In this document: positions 44,342-53,092 of the stretch, in pieces
Numbering within the stretch: the first letter of the stretch is position 1
Layout: every line of letters starts with the position of its first letter
Assembly: GCF_014358075.1 (NCBI RefSeq)
Contig: NZ_JACONT010000014.1
Location: 35,923-99,922 of the forward strand
DNA: 64,000 nt
Direction of reading: 5' to 3'
Origin: Sphingomonas albertensis
GTDB lineage: Bacteria > Pseudomonadota > Alphaproteobacteria > Sphingomonadales > Sphingomonadaceae
Made by a program: the position numbers and the translations under genes
Notes under the pieces: generated by a model
The model's input: only the letters and a program-made list of their open reading frames with translations
Databases searched by the model: none
Told to the model about the DNA's origin: nothing

Positions 44342-44451
44342 CCGCCGATGCTGGCAGATCGTTGCGGAGATGGCGAGTCCCGGCCCACATTGGCGTTTCG
44401 CTTGCGACGACGCGCGCACGCGCGCAAAACTCGGCGAAACAGGAGGTGGAT

Positions 44452-45609
44452 ATGCGGGACTTCGATATCGTCATCTACGGTGCGACCGGCTTCACCGGAC
44501 GGCTGGTCGCGGAATACCTCGTCCAGACCTACCCGAGCGGCGTTCGCTGCTCGATGGCCGGGCGGACGCTGACAAAGCTCCAGGAGGTCCGCGATCTGAT
44601 CGGTGCGCCCGCCGACACGCCGCTGATCATTGCCGACTCCGACACCCCCGCCAGCCTTCGCGCGATGGCGGAGCGGGCCACCGTCGTCATTTCCACGGTC
44701 GGACCATACCAGCTTTACGGCTCCGACCTAGTAGCCGCCTGCGCCGCGAGCGGGACCGGGTATGTCGACCTGTGCGGCGAGCCTGCCTGGATGCGCCACA
44801 TGATCAACGCGCACGAAGGCGAAGCGACGCGGACCGGCGCGCGGATCGTGTTCTCGTGCGGCTTCGACAGCATCCCGTTCGATCTCGGCGTGCTGACGTT
44901 ACAGGACGCCGCGAAGGCCAAATACGGCATCCCAGCGCCCCGAGTGAAAGGCCGCGTGCGCAAAATGCAGGGCACGTTCTCGGGCGGCACTGCGGCCAGC
45001 CTCAAGGCGACGCTTGCCGCCGCCACGCGCGATCCTGGCATCGTCAAGCTGCTGACCAGCCCGTTCGCGCTGACGCCGGGTTTCAGCGGGCCGCACCAGC
45101 CGACCGGGCTGATCCCCGAATACGACACGACCATCTCCGCGTGGGTCGCGCCGTTCGTCATGGCGCCGATCAACACCAAGAACGTCCACCGCACCAATTT
45201 CCTGCTCGGCGAGGCCTATGGCGCGGACTTCGTCTATGACGAGATGATGGTCGCCGGCCTCGGCGATCTCGGCAAGGTGGCCGCCGAGGCGATCGCCAAG
45301 TTCAACCCGTTCTCGGGCGACAAGGGCCCCAAGTCCGGCGAGGGACCATCGAAGGAGGAACGCGACGCCGGCCATTACGATCTGCTGTTCGCAGGTCTGA
45401 TGCCCGACGGCGAGCGGATCGATGCGGTCGTCACGGGCGATCGCGATCCCGGCTATGGCTCGACCAGCAAGATGATCGCGGAGGCAGCCTTGTGCCTAGT
45501 GCAGGACATCGAGGGAGACGGCGGAATCTGGACGCCGGGCGCGCTGATGGGCACGAAACTGCGCGATCGGTTGGTGGCAAAGGCGGGGCTGAGCTTTACG
45601 GTCGGGTGA
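44452..45609 (+). CDS. Saccharopine dehydrogenase-like NAD(P)-dependent oxidoreductase (trans-acting enoyl reductase type)
   Basis: The 385-residue protein begins D-I-V-I-Y-G-A-T-G-F-T-G-R-L-V-A-E-Y, the NAD(P) binding loop of this family. V-V-I-S-T-V-G-P-Y and Y-V-D-L-C-G-E follow, then S-C-G-F-D-S-I-P-F-D-L-G. Relatives include mycobacterial trans-acting enoyl reductases of lipid synthesis and eukaryotic SCCPDH. The ATG at 44452 lies behind AGGAGG. The substrate is unknown. It is divergent from the TfoX-like gene with about 110 bases between. Confidence 0.88.
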   Translation: MRDFDIVIYGATGFTGRLVAEYLVQTYPSGVRCSMAGRTLTKLQEVRDLIGAPADTPLIIADSDTPASLRAMAERATVVISTVGPYQLYGSDLVAACAASGTGYVDLCGEPAWMRHMINAHEGEATRTGARIVFSCGFDSIPFDLGVLTLQDAAKAKYGIPAPRVKGRVRKMQGTFSGGTAASLKATLAAATRDPGIVKLLTSPFALTPGFSGPHQPTGLIPEYDTTISAWVAPFVMAPINTKNVHRTNFLLGEAYGADFVYDEMMVAGLGDLGKVAAEAIAKFNPFSGDKGPKSGEGPSKEERDAGHYDLLFAGLMPDGERIDAVVTGDRDPGYGSTSKMIAEAALCLVQDIEGDGGIWTPGALMGTKLRDRLVAKAGLSFTVG

Positions 45610-45644
45610 TGTCACGGCGTGTTGCGTCTACTGCTTACCGGTTC

Positions 45645-45744
45645 ACTCCGTCACCCCGGACCTGTTCCGGGGTCCACCGATCAGCAAACTCGTCGGCGGT
45701 AGAGTAGGCGGGACGGTGCATGCCGGAACAGGCCCGGCATGACG
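45645..45744. repeat. Intergenic repeat, family E
   Basis: CGTCACCCCGGACCTGTTCC with GGAACAGGCCCGGCATGACG forms an inverted pair across about 60 bases, and CCGGACCTGTTCCGGGGTCC is a local hairpin. A partial copy is near 43937. Confidence 0.7.
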
Positions 45745-45789
45745 AATACCGGGCAATTCTGATCAACGCCCCCCGTCACTCCGCCCCCG

Positions 45790-46086
45790 TTACTCAGCCA
45801 GCGCGAACACCGTTGCAGCCGCGGCGGCACTGGCGACCACGCCCGACGTCGCCGCAATCGCCGCGGCCCGCCTGCGCACCGCACCGCGAAACGCGCCGAG
45901 CCTGTCCGCGTCGAGATGATAGCGCCCCGCGCCGTCTTCGACGATCGCGCCATAGCCGCACAGGCGTCGAAACGTGCGCTGGTCAGCCGCTTCATACGCG
46001 ATCGCGCGCGCGGCCGTCGTCGCCTTCGCTGCGACGAAATCATTGACGATCCGCCGCCGCGACCGGCCTAGACCTAATCTCCACAT
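45790..46086 (-). CDS. Uncharacterised 98-residue protein
   Basis: The ATG at 46086 has GGAG at normal spacing. The product is rich in Arg and Ala with an I-V-N-D-F-V-A-A-K segment, a central G-Y-G-A-I-V-E-D-G-A-G-R-Y-H and a hydrophobic Ala/Val C-terminal helix that could be a membrane anchor. The family is not recognised. It lies 51 bases beyond the rnr stop codon on the same strand. Confidence 0.55.
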   Translation of the reverse strand: MWRLGLGRSRRRIVNDFVAAKATTAARAIAYEAADQRTFRRLCGYGAIVEDGAGRYHLDADRLGAFRGAVRRRAAAIAATSGVVASAAAAATVFALAE

Positions 46087-46137
46087 ACCAGTCTCCCCCG
46101 CCCAGACGTCGCATAACGCGGGGGGTTTGCGCAAATC

Positions 46138-48369
46138 CTAACGCCGCTTGCCTTGATGGCGGATGTTCGCAGGGCGTCCGCGCCGCTTGATCTCTCGCGC
46201 CGGCTTGCGTCCCCCGCGCATCGGGGGAGCAGCGCCCTTCCCCTCGGGCATCTCGAAGCGCAGCGCCCCCGAAACCGGGTTCGCCTCCGCCAGCCGCAGC
46301 TCCAGCGTCTGGCCTTGCGCGAAGACGTCGCCGCTATGCTCGCCGGTCAGGGTTCGCGCGCCCTCGTCGAAGCGGAAATATTCGCCACCCAGGTCGCGCA
46401 CCGGCATCAGGCCGTCGCCACCGATCCCCTCGACCGTCGCGAAGAAGCCGAAATTGGTCACGCCGGTGATCCGCACGTCCATCACCTGGCCGACGCGCTC
46501 CGACAGGAACGCCGCGACATAGCGATCGGTGGTGTCGCGCTCGGCCTCCATCGCGCGGCGCTCGAGCCGGCTGATGATCTCGCCGACCGACTCCATGTTG
46601 GCCGCATCGTCCGCCGGCAACCCGCCCTCGCCGAGCCCGTAGGCCGAGACCAGCGAACGGTGGACAAGCAGATCGGCATAACGCCGGATCGGCGAGGTGA
46701 AATGCGCGTAGCTGCCCAGACTGAGGCCGAAATGCCCGTGATTGCCCGGCGCGTAATAGGCTTGGGTCTGGGTGCGAAGGATCTGCTCCATCACCTGCGG
46801 ACGGAAGTCCGCATCGCCGATCCGCTCGATGATGTGGTTGAAGGTCGCCGGACGGACGACCTGCCCGAGCGCAAACGGCACGTCGAACGTCTCCAGATAC
46901 TCCTTGAGCGCCGCCAGCTTCTCGCGGCTCGGCGGCTCGTGGATGCGGTACATGACCGGCGCCTTCTTCGCCTCCAGCGCCTTGGCGGCAGCGACGTTGG
47001 CGGCGATCATGTAATCCTCGATCAGCCGGTGCGCATCGAGCCGTTCGCGTGGCGAAACGGACATGATCCGCCCCTGCTCGTCGAGCACCACGCGGCGTTC
47101 GGGAAGGTCGAGATCGAGCGGCGCCCGCGCATCGCGCGCCTTGGCCAGCGCATGCCAGCAGGCCCAGAGCGGCTGCAATACGCTCAGCATATCGCCGCGG
47201 TCGTCCTCCACCGGCGATGCGGCGTCGATGATCGCCTGCGCCTCCTCATACGCCAGGTTCGCCGCGATCCGCACTACCGCGCGCGTAAAGCGCCACGACT
47301 TGAGCGAGCCATCCTTGCCGATCCGCAAATGGCAGGCGAGCGCGGCACGGTCGGCACCTTCCTTCAGCGAACACACCTCCGCCGACAGGATCTCCGGCAG
47401 CATCGGCACGACGCGGTCGGGAAAATACACCGAGTTCCCGCGCTGCCGCGCCTCGCGATCGACCTCCGACTTCGGCCGCACGTAAAAGCTGACATCGGCG
47501 ATCGCGACGATCGCCTTCCACCCGCCCGCATTGGAGGGATCGTCGTCCGCCTCGGCCCAGACCGCATCGTCGTGGTCGCGCGCATCCTCGGGATCGATCG
47601 CGACGATCGGCAAATCGCGCAGATCCTCGCGCCCCTCACCTAACGGCAGCTTCGAGACCCGCTCCGCTTCGTCGAGCGCCTCCTGCGAGAACACGTCCGG
47701 GATGCCGAGCTTGTGGATCGCGATCAGCGAGAAACTGCGTGCTGCGAACGGATCACCCAGCTTCTGCACGACGCGCGCCGCAATCTTCGGCGGCTTGCCC
47801 GCGAGTTCCGCCAGTACGAGATCGCCCGGCGCAGCACCGCCCGCATCCGCCACCGCGAACTCGCGCCGCTCGCGCTTGTCGACGCCGGTCAGCCACAGCC
47901 GCCCGGCCTCCTCGCGCAACACGCCGAGCACCTGCTCCGACGCGGGCGCGAGCACCTTCATCGGATGCGCGATCCAGCCGTTCCCCGCCTCCTCGGTCCG
48001 CGCAAGGATGCGCTCGCCAACGCCCAGCGCACCCCGTTTCCGCTCGCGCACGCGCAACCGTGGCGGCGGCACGCCCTCCGCTTCCCAGCGCTCGGGCACC
48101 GCCCAGACGTTACCGCCATCGTCGACATCGGCGATCCGCAGCACCGTCACCTTCGGGATGCCGCCCATCTTGTGGAACGCACGACCGGGGGCGCTGTCGA
48201 TCAGACCCTCGTCGGCCATGTCCTTGAGCAAGGCCTTGAGACCAATCTTGTCCTGCGCGCTGAGCCCGAAGCCCTTGGCGATCTCGCGTTTGCCCGCGGG
48301 CACGTCGGAGGTGGCGATGAAGTCGAGGATCTGCTCGCGCGTCGGAAGACCGGCTTTTGGTTTGTACAT
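46138..48369 (-). CDS. rnr: Ribonuclease R
   Basis: The 743-residue 3'-5' exoribonuclease has an N-terminal winged-helix-like part (P-T-R-E-Q-I-L-D-F-I), cold-shock domains, and the RNB catalytic domain: V-A-I-D-P-E-D-A-R-D-H-D-D-A-V, then Y-V-R-P-K-S-E-V-D with G-N-S-V-Y-F-P-D-R-V. A-H-F-T-S-P-I-R-R-Y-A-D-L-L-V-H-R leads to an S1 domain (D-V-R-I-T-G-V-T-N-F-G-F-F), and the tail is basic (K-P-A-R-E-I-K-R-R-G-R). It degrades structured RNA. The Met at 48369 gives the family N terminus M-Y-K-P-K-A-G-L-P-T. Confidence 0.96.
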   Translation of the reverse strand: MYKPKAGLPTREQILDFIATSDVPAGKREIAKGFGLSAQDKIGLKALLKDMADEGLIDSAPGRAFHKMGGIPKVTVLRIADVDDGGNVWAVPERWEAEGVPPPRLRVRERKRGALGVGERILARTEEAGNGWIAHPMKVLAPASEQVLGVLREEAGRLWLTGVDKRERREFAVADAGGAAPGDLVLAELAGKPPKIAARVVQKLGDPFAARSFSLIAIHKLGIPDVFSQEALDEAERVSKLPLGEGREDLRDLPIVAIDPEDARDHDDAVWAEADDDPSNAGGWKAIVAIADVSFYVRPKSEVDREARQRGNSVYFPDRVVPMLPEILSAEVCSLKEGADRAALACHLRIGKDGSLKSWRFTRAVVRIAANLAYEEAQAIIDAASPVEDDRGDMLSVLQPLWACWHALAKARDARAPLDLDLPERRVVLDEQGRIMSVSPRERLDAHRLIEDYMIAANVAAAKALEAKKAPVMYRIHEPPSREKLAALKEYLETFDVPFALGQVVRPATFNHIIERIGDADFRPQVMEQILRTQTQAYYAPGNHGHFGLSLGSYAHFTSPIRRYADLLVHRSLVSAYGLGEGGLPADDAANMESVGEIISRLERRAMEAERDTTDRYVAAFLSERVGQVMDVRITGVTNFGFFATVEGIGGDGLMPVRDLGGEYFRFDEGARTLTGEHSGDVFAQGQTLELRLAEANPVSGALRFEMPEGKGAAPPMRGGRKPAREIKRRGRPANIRHQGKRR

Positions 48370-48645
48370 GGCACAGAGATAAGCACGCCGACCCGTTCCG
48401 TCACCCCGCAACCGGTCATGCCTCGAGGCCAGGTTTTGCCCGTGCCAATCTACCGCGAGACTACATGGCCAACCAGCCAATCCGACCGATTATTCCCAAT
48501 CAGGTACGCAGACATCTGTGCACACCCTACGCTAAAGCCGGGTTCAAAACATAGTATTCGAGATATCGGTACGCTTTCGCGCATTTCCACTTGCAACGTA
48601 TCGCGATCGGCATAGTCTGTTGTGAAACGGTCAAGGAGAGAGATC

Positions 48646-48915
48646 ATGGCAACGTCCCTGAAGCTCGAAGCGGATCCCGAGGACAAAAACCTTGTCATCC
48701 TGCAAAGCCTCATCTGCCTGCTGCGCGAGAAAAACGTCCTGTCGCGCGCGGACATCGAGGAGCTGTGCGACAAGGTCCAGGCGCGCGTCGCCGATCATGC
48801 GCATGATCCCCTGCCCTGCCAGATGGAAGGCGCACGTGCCGCAGCAACCGAAGTCGCGCAGATCGGCGACTATATCGGGCGTAAATACGGCGGGAAGCAC
48901 CGTCGTTCGCTGTAA
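48646..48915 (+). CDS. Small conserved-looking soluble protein
   Basis: The 89-residue product starts at an ATG behind AAGGAGAG. It is hydrophilic with a helix L-V-I-L-Q-S-L-I-C-L-L-R-E-K and a second helix D-I-E-E-L-C-D-K-V, then a Cys/His-containing middle and a basic end. No family is recognised. Coding-like composition and ribosome binding site support it as real. Confidence 0.7.
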   Translation: MATSLKLEADPEDKNLVILQSLICLLREKNVLSRADIEELCDKVQARVADHAHDPLPCQMEGARAAATEVAQIGDYIGRKYGGKHRRSL

Positions 48916-49259
48916 CGCAGCAGACCGATCACGAACGACACGGGGATAGCCACGCAGTGCCAACTGGCCGCCAGCGACCGCATCTATCCCCGGTGCAGGT
49001 AAAGATTTCCCCGTGAGGGCGACCGGACGGGCACAGCGGGTCTTCGAATCGGCTGGCGAGTGTCGATTGGTCGGGCGTCGCGAGTTACGCTGCTGTCCCG
49101 TAGGCATGAGGTTGATGCCCGGTGATCTCTGCCACCCGTCCGTTAAAAGCTAGACCGCTCCCCCGCGAACGCGCAGGGTCCAACGCTCACTCGCGACGTG
49201 GCCCGGCCCCCGGCCCCCCGCCCTCGCGGGAGACTTATGTGGTCAGTCAGCCAGCGACC
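48916..49259. other. Intergenic stretch with one degenerate family D palindrome
   Basis: The only structure seen is at about 49158-49233, where CTCCCCCGCGAACGCGCAGG and CCCGCCCTCGCGGGAG resemble the arms of the elements at 34488 and 51831. No gene is supported. Confidence 0.5.
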
Positions 49260-49982
49260 TCAGCTCGCAACGAAGCACGTCTCGCCCGCTACACGCAACC
49301 GACCGCAGATATCCGCCGCCTGGTTCGCGCTGCCCGCATTGACGCGCAGCCGGTACAGCGTGCGCCCCCCCGTCGCGACCGGCTGGACCGACTTACCCAG
49401 CGCCGCGATATACGCGAACCGCTTCGAGAAATTCGTCCATGCCGCGTTCGCGACCGCCTCGCTCGGATAGGCGCCGAGCTGGACCAGTGAGCCACCCGTC
49501 GCGGCGTTCGCGGTGCCCGAGCGTGACGGCGCCATCGGTGCGGCGGCGACCAGACGGCCACTTGAGGCTGGTACCTGGGCGACGGCGTTGCGACCTGCCA
49601 CGTCGGAGGTCTTGGGCGCCACCGCACGCTTGCCGTCGACCGGCGCTTCCGGCACGCCGCGCAGGTCGATCGCGCCATTGCCCGACTTGCCTGCGCTCGT
49701 CGCGATCGCCGAGTCGCCCTCGCCCTTGACCTTCAGACCGCCGGCATCGTCGGGCTTGACCTTATAATCGCCTTCCTGCGCGGCGATCAGCTGGCCGTCG
49801 CCCGTGGGTGTGCGCTGTTGCAGCTTGTAGATGCCGAAAATGATCGCTGCGAGCACCGCCAGCCCGAGTACGACCAGCGCGATCACGCGGCCGATGCCGA
49901 CCGTGTCCTGCTCGTCCGGCTCGACGGTTTCGAGCCAGGGGAGCCGGTCTTCCTCGCGCAGATCCATGTCGTCGGCCATCAC
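49260..49982 (-). CDS. SPOR domain-containing membrane protein
   Basis: The 240-residue protein has a short acidic cytoplasmic N terminus (R-L-P-W-L-E), one transmembrane helix at about residues 33-53, a Gly/Ala/Ser-rich periplasmic linker, and a C-terminal SPOR domain from about residue 165 (V-Q-L-G-A-Y-P-S-E-A-V-A-N-A-A-W). SPOR domains bind denuded peptidoglycan at division sites. It overlaps the argS gene by 4 bases, a pairing conserved in many alphaproteobacteria. Confidence 0.9.
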   Translation of the reverse strand: MMADDMDLREEDRLPWLETVEPDEQDTVGIGRVIALVVLGLAVLAAIIFGIYKLQQRTPTGDGQLIAAQEGDYKVKPDDAGGLKVKGEGDSAIATSAGKSGNGAIDLRGVPEAPVDGKRAVAPKTSDVAGRNAVAQVPASSGRLVAAAPMAPSRSGTANAATGGSLVQLGAYPSEAVANAAWTNFSKRFAYIAALGKSVQPVATGGRTLYRLRVNAGSANQAADICGRLRVAGETCFVAS

Positions 49983-51703
49983 TTCATCTCCGAAACCGCT
50001 TCGACACCCATGATGGCGAGGCCATTATGAATAATCTGCCCTATAGCGGACGCCAAGAAAAGCCGTGCGGCCGTCGCCTGCGGATCCTCGATCACTAGGA
50101 AGCGGCGATCGGGACGGTCGTTGCCGACGTTCCACAGCGCATGAAACGCCGCAGCCAAGTCATAGAGATAGAACGCGATTCTATGTGGCTCGCGCGCCGT
50201 CGAGGCGATCTCGACGAGCCGCGGGAACTGTGCCGCGAGCTGCACGAGCGCCAGTTCGTCCGTATCAAGCCGGGACAAATCGGCCGCAATCGGCGTAATT
50301 CCCGCCTCTTCCGCGCGCCGATGCAGCGATGCGATGCGGGCATGCGCGTACTGGACGTAGAAAACCGGGTTGTCCTTCGATGCCTCGACCACCTTGGCAA
50401 AGTCGAAATCCATCTGCGCATCGGACCGCCGGGTCAGCATCGTGAAGCGCACGACGTCCTTGCCCACTTCGCGCACGACGTCCGCCAGCGTGACGAAATT
50501 GCCTGAGCGCTTCGACATCTTGACCGGCTCGCCGTTACGCAACAGCCGGACCATCTGGACCAGCTTGACGTCGAACCGCGTCTTGCCGCCGGTAAGCGCG
50601 GCCACCGCCGCGACGATCCGCTTGACCGTACCGCCATGATCGGCACCCCAGATGTCGATCAGCTGATCGGCGCTCTGGCTCTTCTGGAAATGATAGGCGA
50701 GATCGGCGCCGAAATAGGTCCAGGACCCGTTCGACTTCTTGATCGGGCGATCCTGGTCGTCGCCGAACTGCGTCGAGCGGAACAGCGGCAGCTCGACCGG
50801 CTCCCAATCGTCGGGCGTCTCGCCCTTCGGCGCTTCGAGAACGCCGTCATAGACGAGATTACGCGACCGCAGCTCCGCCTCGGCCGCTTCGGGCTTCTTT
50901 GCGGCCTGCAGTTCGGCCTCGGACGAGAACACCTCGTGCTCGATCCCGAGCAGCGCGAGATCGGCGCGGATCATCACCATCATCGCCGCGACCGCCTGCG
51001 TGCGGAAGACGGCGAGCCATTCGCTCTCGGGCGCGCCGACATAGCGGCCGCCGAACTCCTTCGCGAGCGACTGGCCGACGGGGACGAGATAGTCGCCGGG
51101 ATACAGGCCCTCGGGGATCTCGACGGTCTCGCCGAGCGCCTCGCGGTAGCGCAAGTGTACGGAGCGGGCGAGCACGTCGACCTGCCCGCCGGCGTCGTTG
51201 ACGTAATATTCGCGGATCACCCGGTGCCCGGCGAATTCGAGCAGGCTGGCGAGCGCATCGCCGACCACCGCGCCGCGACAATGCCCCATGTGCATCGGCC
51301 CGGTCGGATTGGCCGAGACATATTCGATATTGACCGTGATCCCCTCGCCCTGCTTCGAGCGGCCGTAATCGGCACCCGCCGCCGGGATCGCCGCAAGTTC
51401 GGCGCGCCAAGCGTCGTCGGTCAGCTTCATGTTGATGAAGCCCGGCCCGGCGACGCTCGCCCACGCGACGTCCTCAAGCTTCGACAGCTCGACGACTAGC
51501 GCATCGGCCAGCACGCGCGGATTGGTCTTGGCGGGCTTCGCCAGTACCATCGCGGCGTTGGTCGCGAGATCGCCGTGGCTCGTGTCGCGCGGCGGCTCGA
51601 CCGTCACGTTCTTGCGGTCGAGGCCAGCCGGCAGCGTCCCCGCCGCGGTCAGCGTGTCGAGCGCCGCATCGATATGCGCGGCAAAACGGGTGTAGAGCGT
51701 CAT
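49979..51703 (-). CDS. argS: Arginine--tRNA ligase
   Basis: The 574-residue class I synthetase has an N-terminal tRNA D-loop-binding domain, the HIGH-type motif N-P-T-G-P-M-H-M-G-H-C-R-G, V-K-M-S-K-R-S-G-N as the KMSKS motif, and an anticodon-binding C-terminal domain ending E-M-K. It charges tRNA-Arg. It overlaps the SPOR gene downstream. Confidence 0.97.
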   Translation of the reverse strand: MTLYTRFAAHIDAALDTLTAAGTLPAGLDRKNVTVEPPRDTSHGDLATNAAMVLAKPAKTNPRVLADALVVELSKLEDVAWASVAGPGFINMKLTDDAWRAELAAIPAAGADYGRSKQGEGITVNIEYVSANPTGPMHMGHCRGAVVGDALASLLEFAGHRVIREYYVNDAGGQVDVLARSVHLRYREALGETVEIPEGLYPGDYLVPVGQSLAKEFGGRYVGAPESEWLAVFRTQAVAAMMVMIRADLALLGIEHEVFSSEAELQAAKKPEAAEAELRSRNLVYDGVLEAPKGETPDDWEPVELPLFRSTQFGDDQDRPIKKSNGSWTYFGADLAYHFQKSQSADQLIDIWGADHGGTVKRIVAAVAALTGGKTRFDVKLVQMVRLLRNGEPVKMSKRSGNFVTLADVVREVGKDVVRFTMLTRRSDAQMDFDFAKVVEASKDNPVFYVQYAHARIASLHRRAEEAGITPIAADLSRLDTDELALVQLAAQFPRLVEIASTAREPHRIAFYLYDLAAAFHALWNVGNDRPDRRFLVIEDPQATAARLFLASAIGQIIHNGLAIMGVEAVSEMK

Positions 51704-51830
51704 GGCAATTCCGGTATCACAAGGAAGCGCGCGCTCTAGACCATAGCGGCACGGCGCTCAATTTTAATCCCGTCGCTGGGTTGGCAGGCGGTAACCGTCC
51801 ATCGCGATCCGCCGCAAGGGAAGCGGTACC

Positions 51831-51910
51831 CGTTCCCCGCGCGGACGCGGGGGCCCAGCTAAATCACGCTCATCGCCCGAGATCCTGGGCCCCCGCGTTC
51901 GCGAGGGAAC
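51831..51910. repeat. Palindromic repeat, family D
   Basis: GTTCCCCGCGCGGACGCGGG with its partner CCCCGCGTTCGCGAGGGAAC, and GGGGGCCCAG paired with CTGGGCCCCC inside, sit between argS and the DUF1501 gene. Confidence 0.8.
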
Positions 51911-51935
51911 AGAAATTACGGTTCACCGCCGATTT

Positions 51936-53090
51936 TTACACCCGCACCAAACCCTCGACCGCGGCCGTCTTCGCGCTCGCCGGGAACAGCGCCGCCATCG
52001 CCCGCGCCGGCTCGACGCCGAAATGCGACGACACCGCCCCGCCGATGAACGCATCCAACTGCATCGTCGGCTTCAGATCGCGCGCCTCGTACAGCGCAGC
52101 GGGGGCGAGACCCGGCCAGTCGGACACGACCCGCCCACCCTTCACTGCACCCCCGAACAGCATCGCCGCCGTGCCCGTGCCATGATCGGTGCCGCCGGTG
52201 CCGTTCACCGCCACAGTCCGCCCAAACTCGGTCGCGACGAGCACCATCGTGTCCGCCCATAACGGCCCCAGCCCCGCCTGCAGCGACGCGACCATCGCAT
52301 CGAGGCCCTTCAACTGCGCCGCCAGCCGCCCGCGCTGGCCGGTATGCGTATCCCAGCCGCCCGTCTCGATCATCGCGATCCGCGCGCCATTGTCGGGCTT
52401 CAGCAACCGAGCAGCCAGCGCGCCGGTCGCGGCGGCGTTACGGCCGCCGTCCTGGCCGAGATCGCTGGTCAACTGGCGTGTCGCCATCGCCTCGCTCCAC
52501 AGCGCGTGCAATTGCCGGTCGCCGTCGTAGAGCATCGCCACGCGTTGCAGCAGATCGTCGGACGCATCCGGCAGGTTCGACGGCGCGTAGGACGCCACCT
52601 CACGCCGGCCGCGAAGCGCCATCGGCACGGTCGCCGCCACCGCGATCGCCCGCGCCTCCTCCGCGGGCAGTACGCCCAGCAGTCGGTTCAGCCACCCGTC
52701 GCGCACCTGATACGCGCTCGCCCCCCCCGTCTCGAGCACGTTCTGCCCGTCGAAATGCGATCGATCGCGGTAAGGCGAGGCGATCGCGTGCGCGAACAGC
52801 GCCTGGCCCTGTTTGTAGAGACCCGCGCTCGCCGTCATCGCCGGATGCAACGCGAACATGCCGTCGAGCTTCGTGCCGGTGGCGAAGTCGGCCGCGAGAT
52901 CACCCCTGACCCCGGCGAACGCGGGATCTCCGACCGCACCGATCGTGCCGAGCCCGTCCGCCGCCCCGCGCTGGATGACGAACACGAACCGCTTGTTGGT
53001 CGCGGCCCGCGCGAAGGCGATGCGCGGCGCGAAGGCGGACGCCAGCACGCCGAGCGTACCGGTCGAGAGAAAGGAACGACGGTCGAGCAT
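51936..53090 (-). CDS. DUF1501 domain protein, Tat-exported
   Basis: The 384-residue protein begins M-L-D-R-R-S-F-L-S-T-G-T-L, a twin-arginine signal followed by a hydrophobic core. The alkaline-phosphatase-like DUF1501 fold shows F-V-I-Q-R-G-A-A-D-G-L, then H-P-A-M-T, V-L-E-T-G, D-T-H-T-G-Q-R-G and E-F-G-R-T-V-A-V-N-G-T-G-G-T-D-H-G. It is paired with a DUF1800 gene 2 bases upstream on the same strand, the universal partner of this family. Sulfatase-like activity has been suggested but not shown. Confidence 0.93.
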   Translation of the reverse strand: MLDRRSFLSTGTLGVLASAFAPRIAFARAATNKRFVFVIQRGAADGLGTIGAVGDPAFAGVRGDLAADFATGTKLDGMFALHPAMTASAGLYKQGQALFAHAIASPYRDRSHFDGQNVLETGGASAYQVRDGWLNRLLGVLPAEEARAIAVAATVPMALRGRREVASYAPSNLPDASDDLLQRVAMLYDGDRQLHALWSEAMATRQLTSDLGQDGGRNAAATGALAARLLKPDNGARIAMIETGGWDTHTGQRGRLAAQLKGLDAMVASLQAGLGPLWADTMVLVATEFGRTVAVNGTGGTDHGTGTAAMLFGGAVKGGRVVSDWPGLAPAALYEARDLKPTMQLDAFIGGAVSSHFGVEPARAMAALFPASAKTAAVEGLVRV

Positions 53091-53092
53091 GA

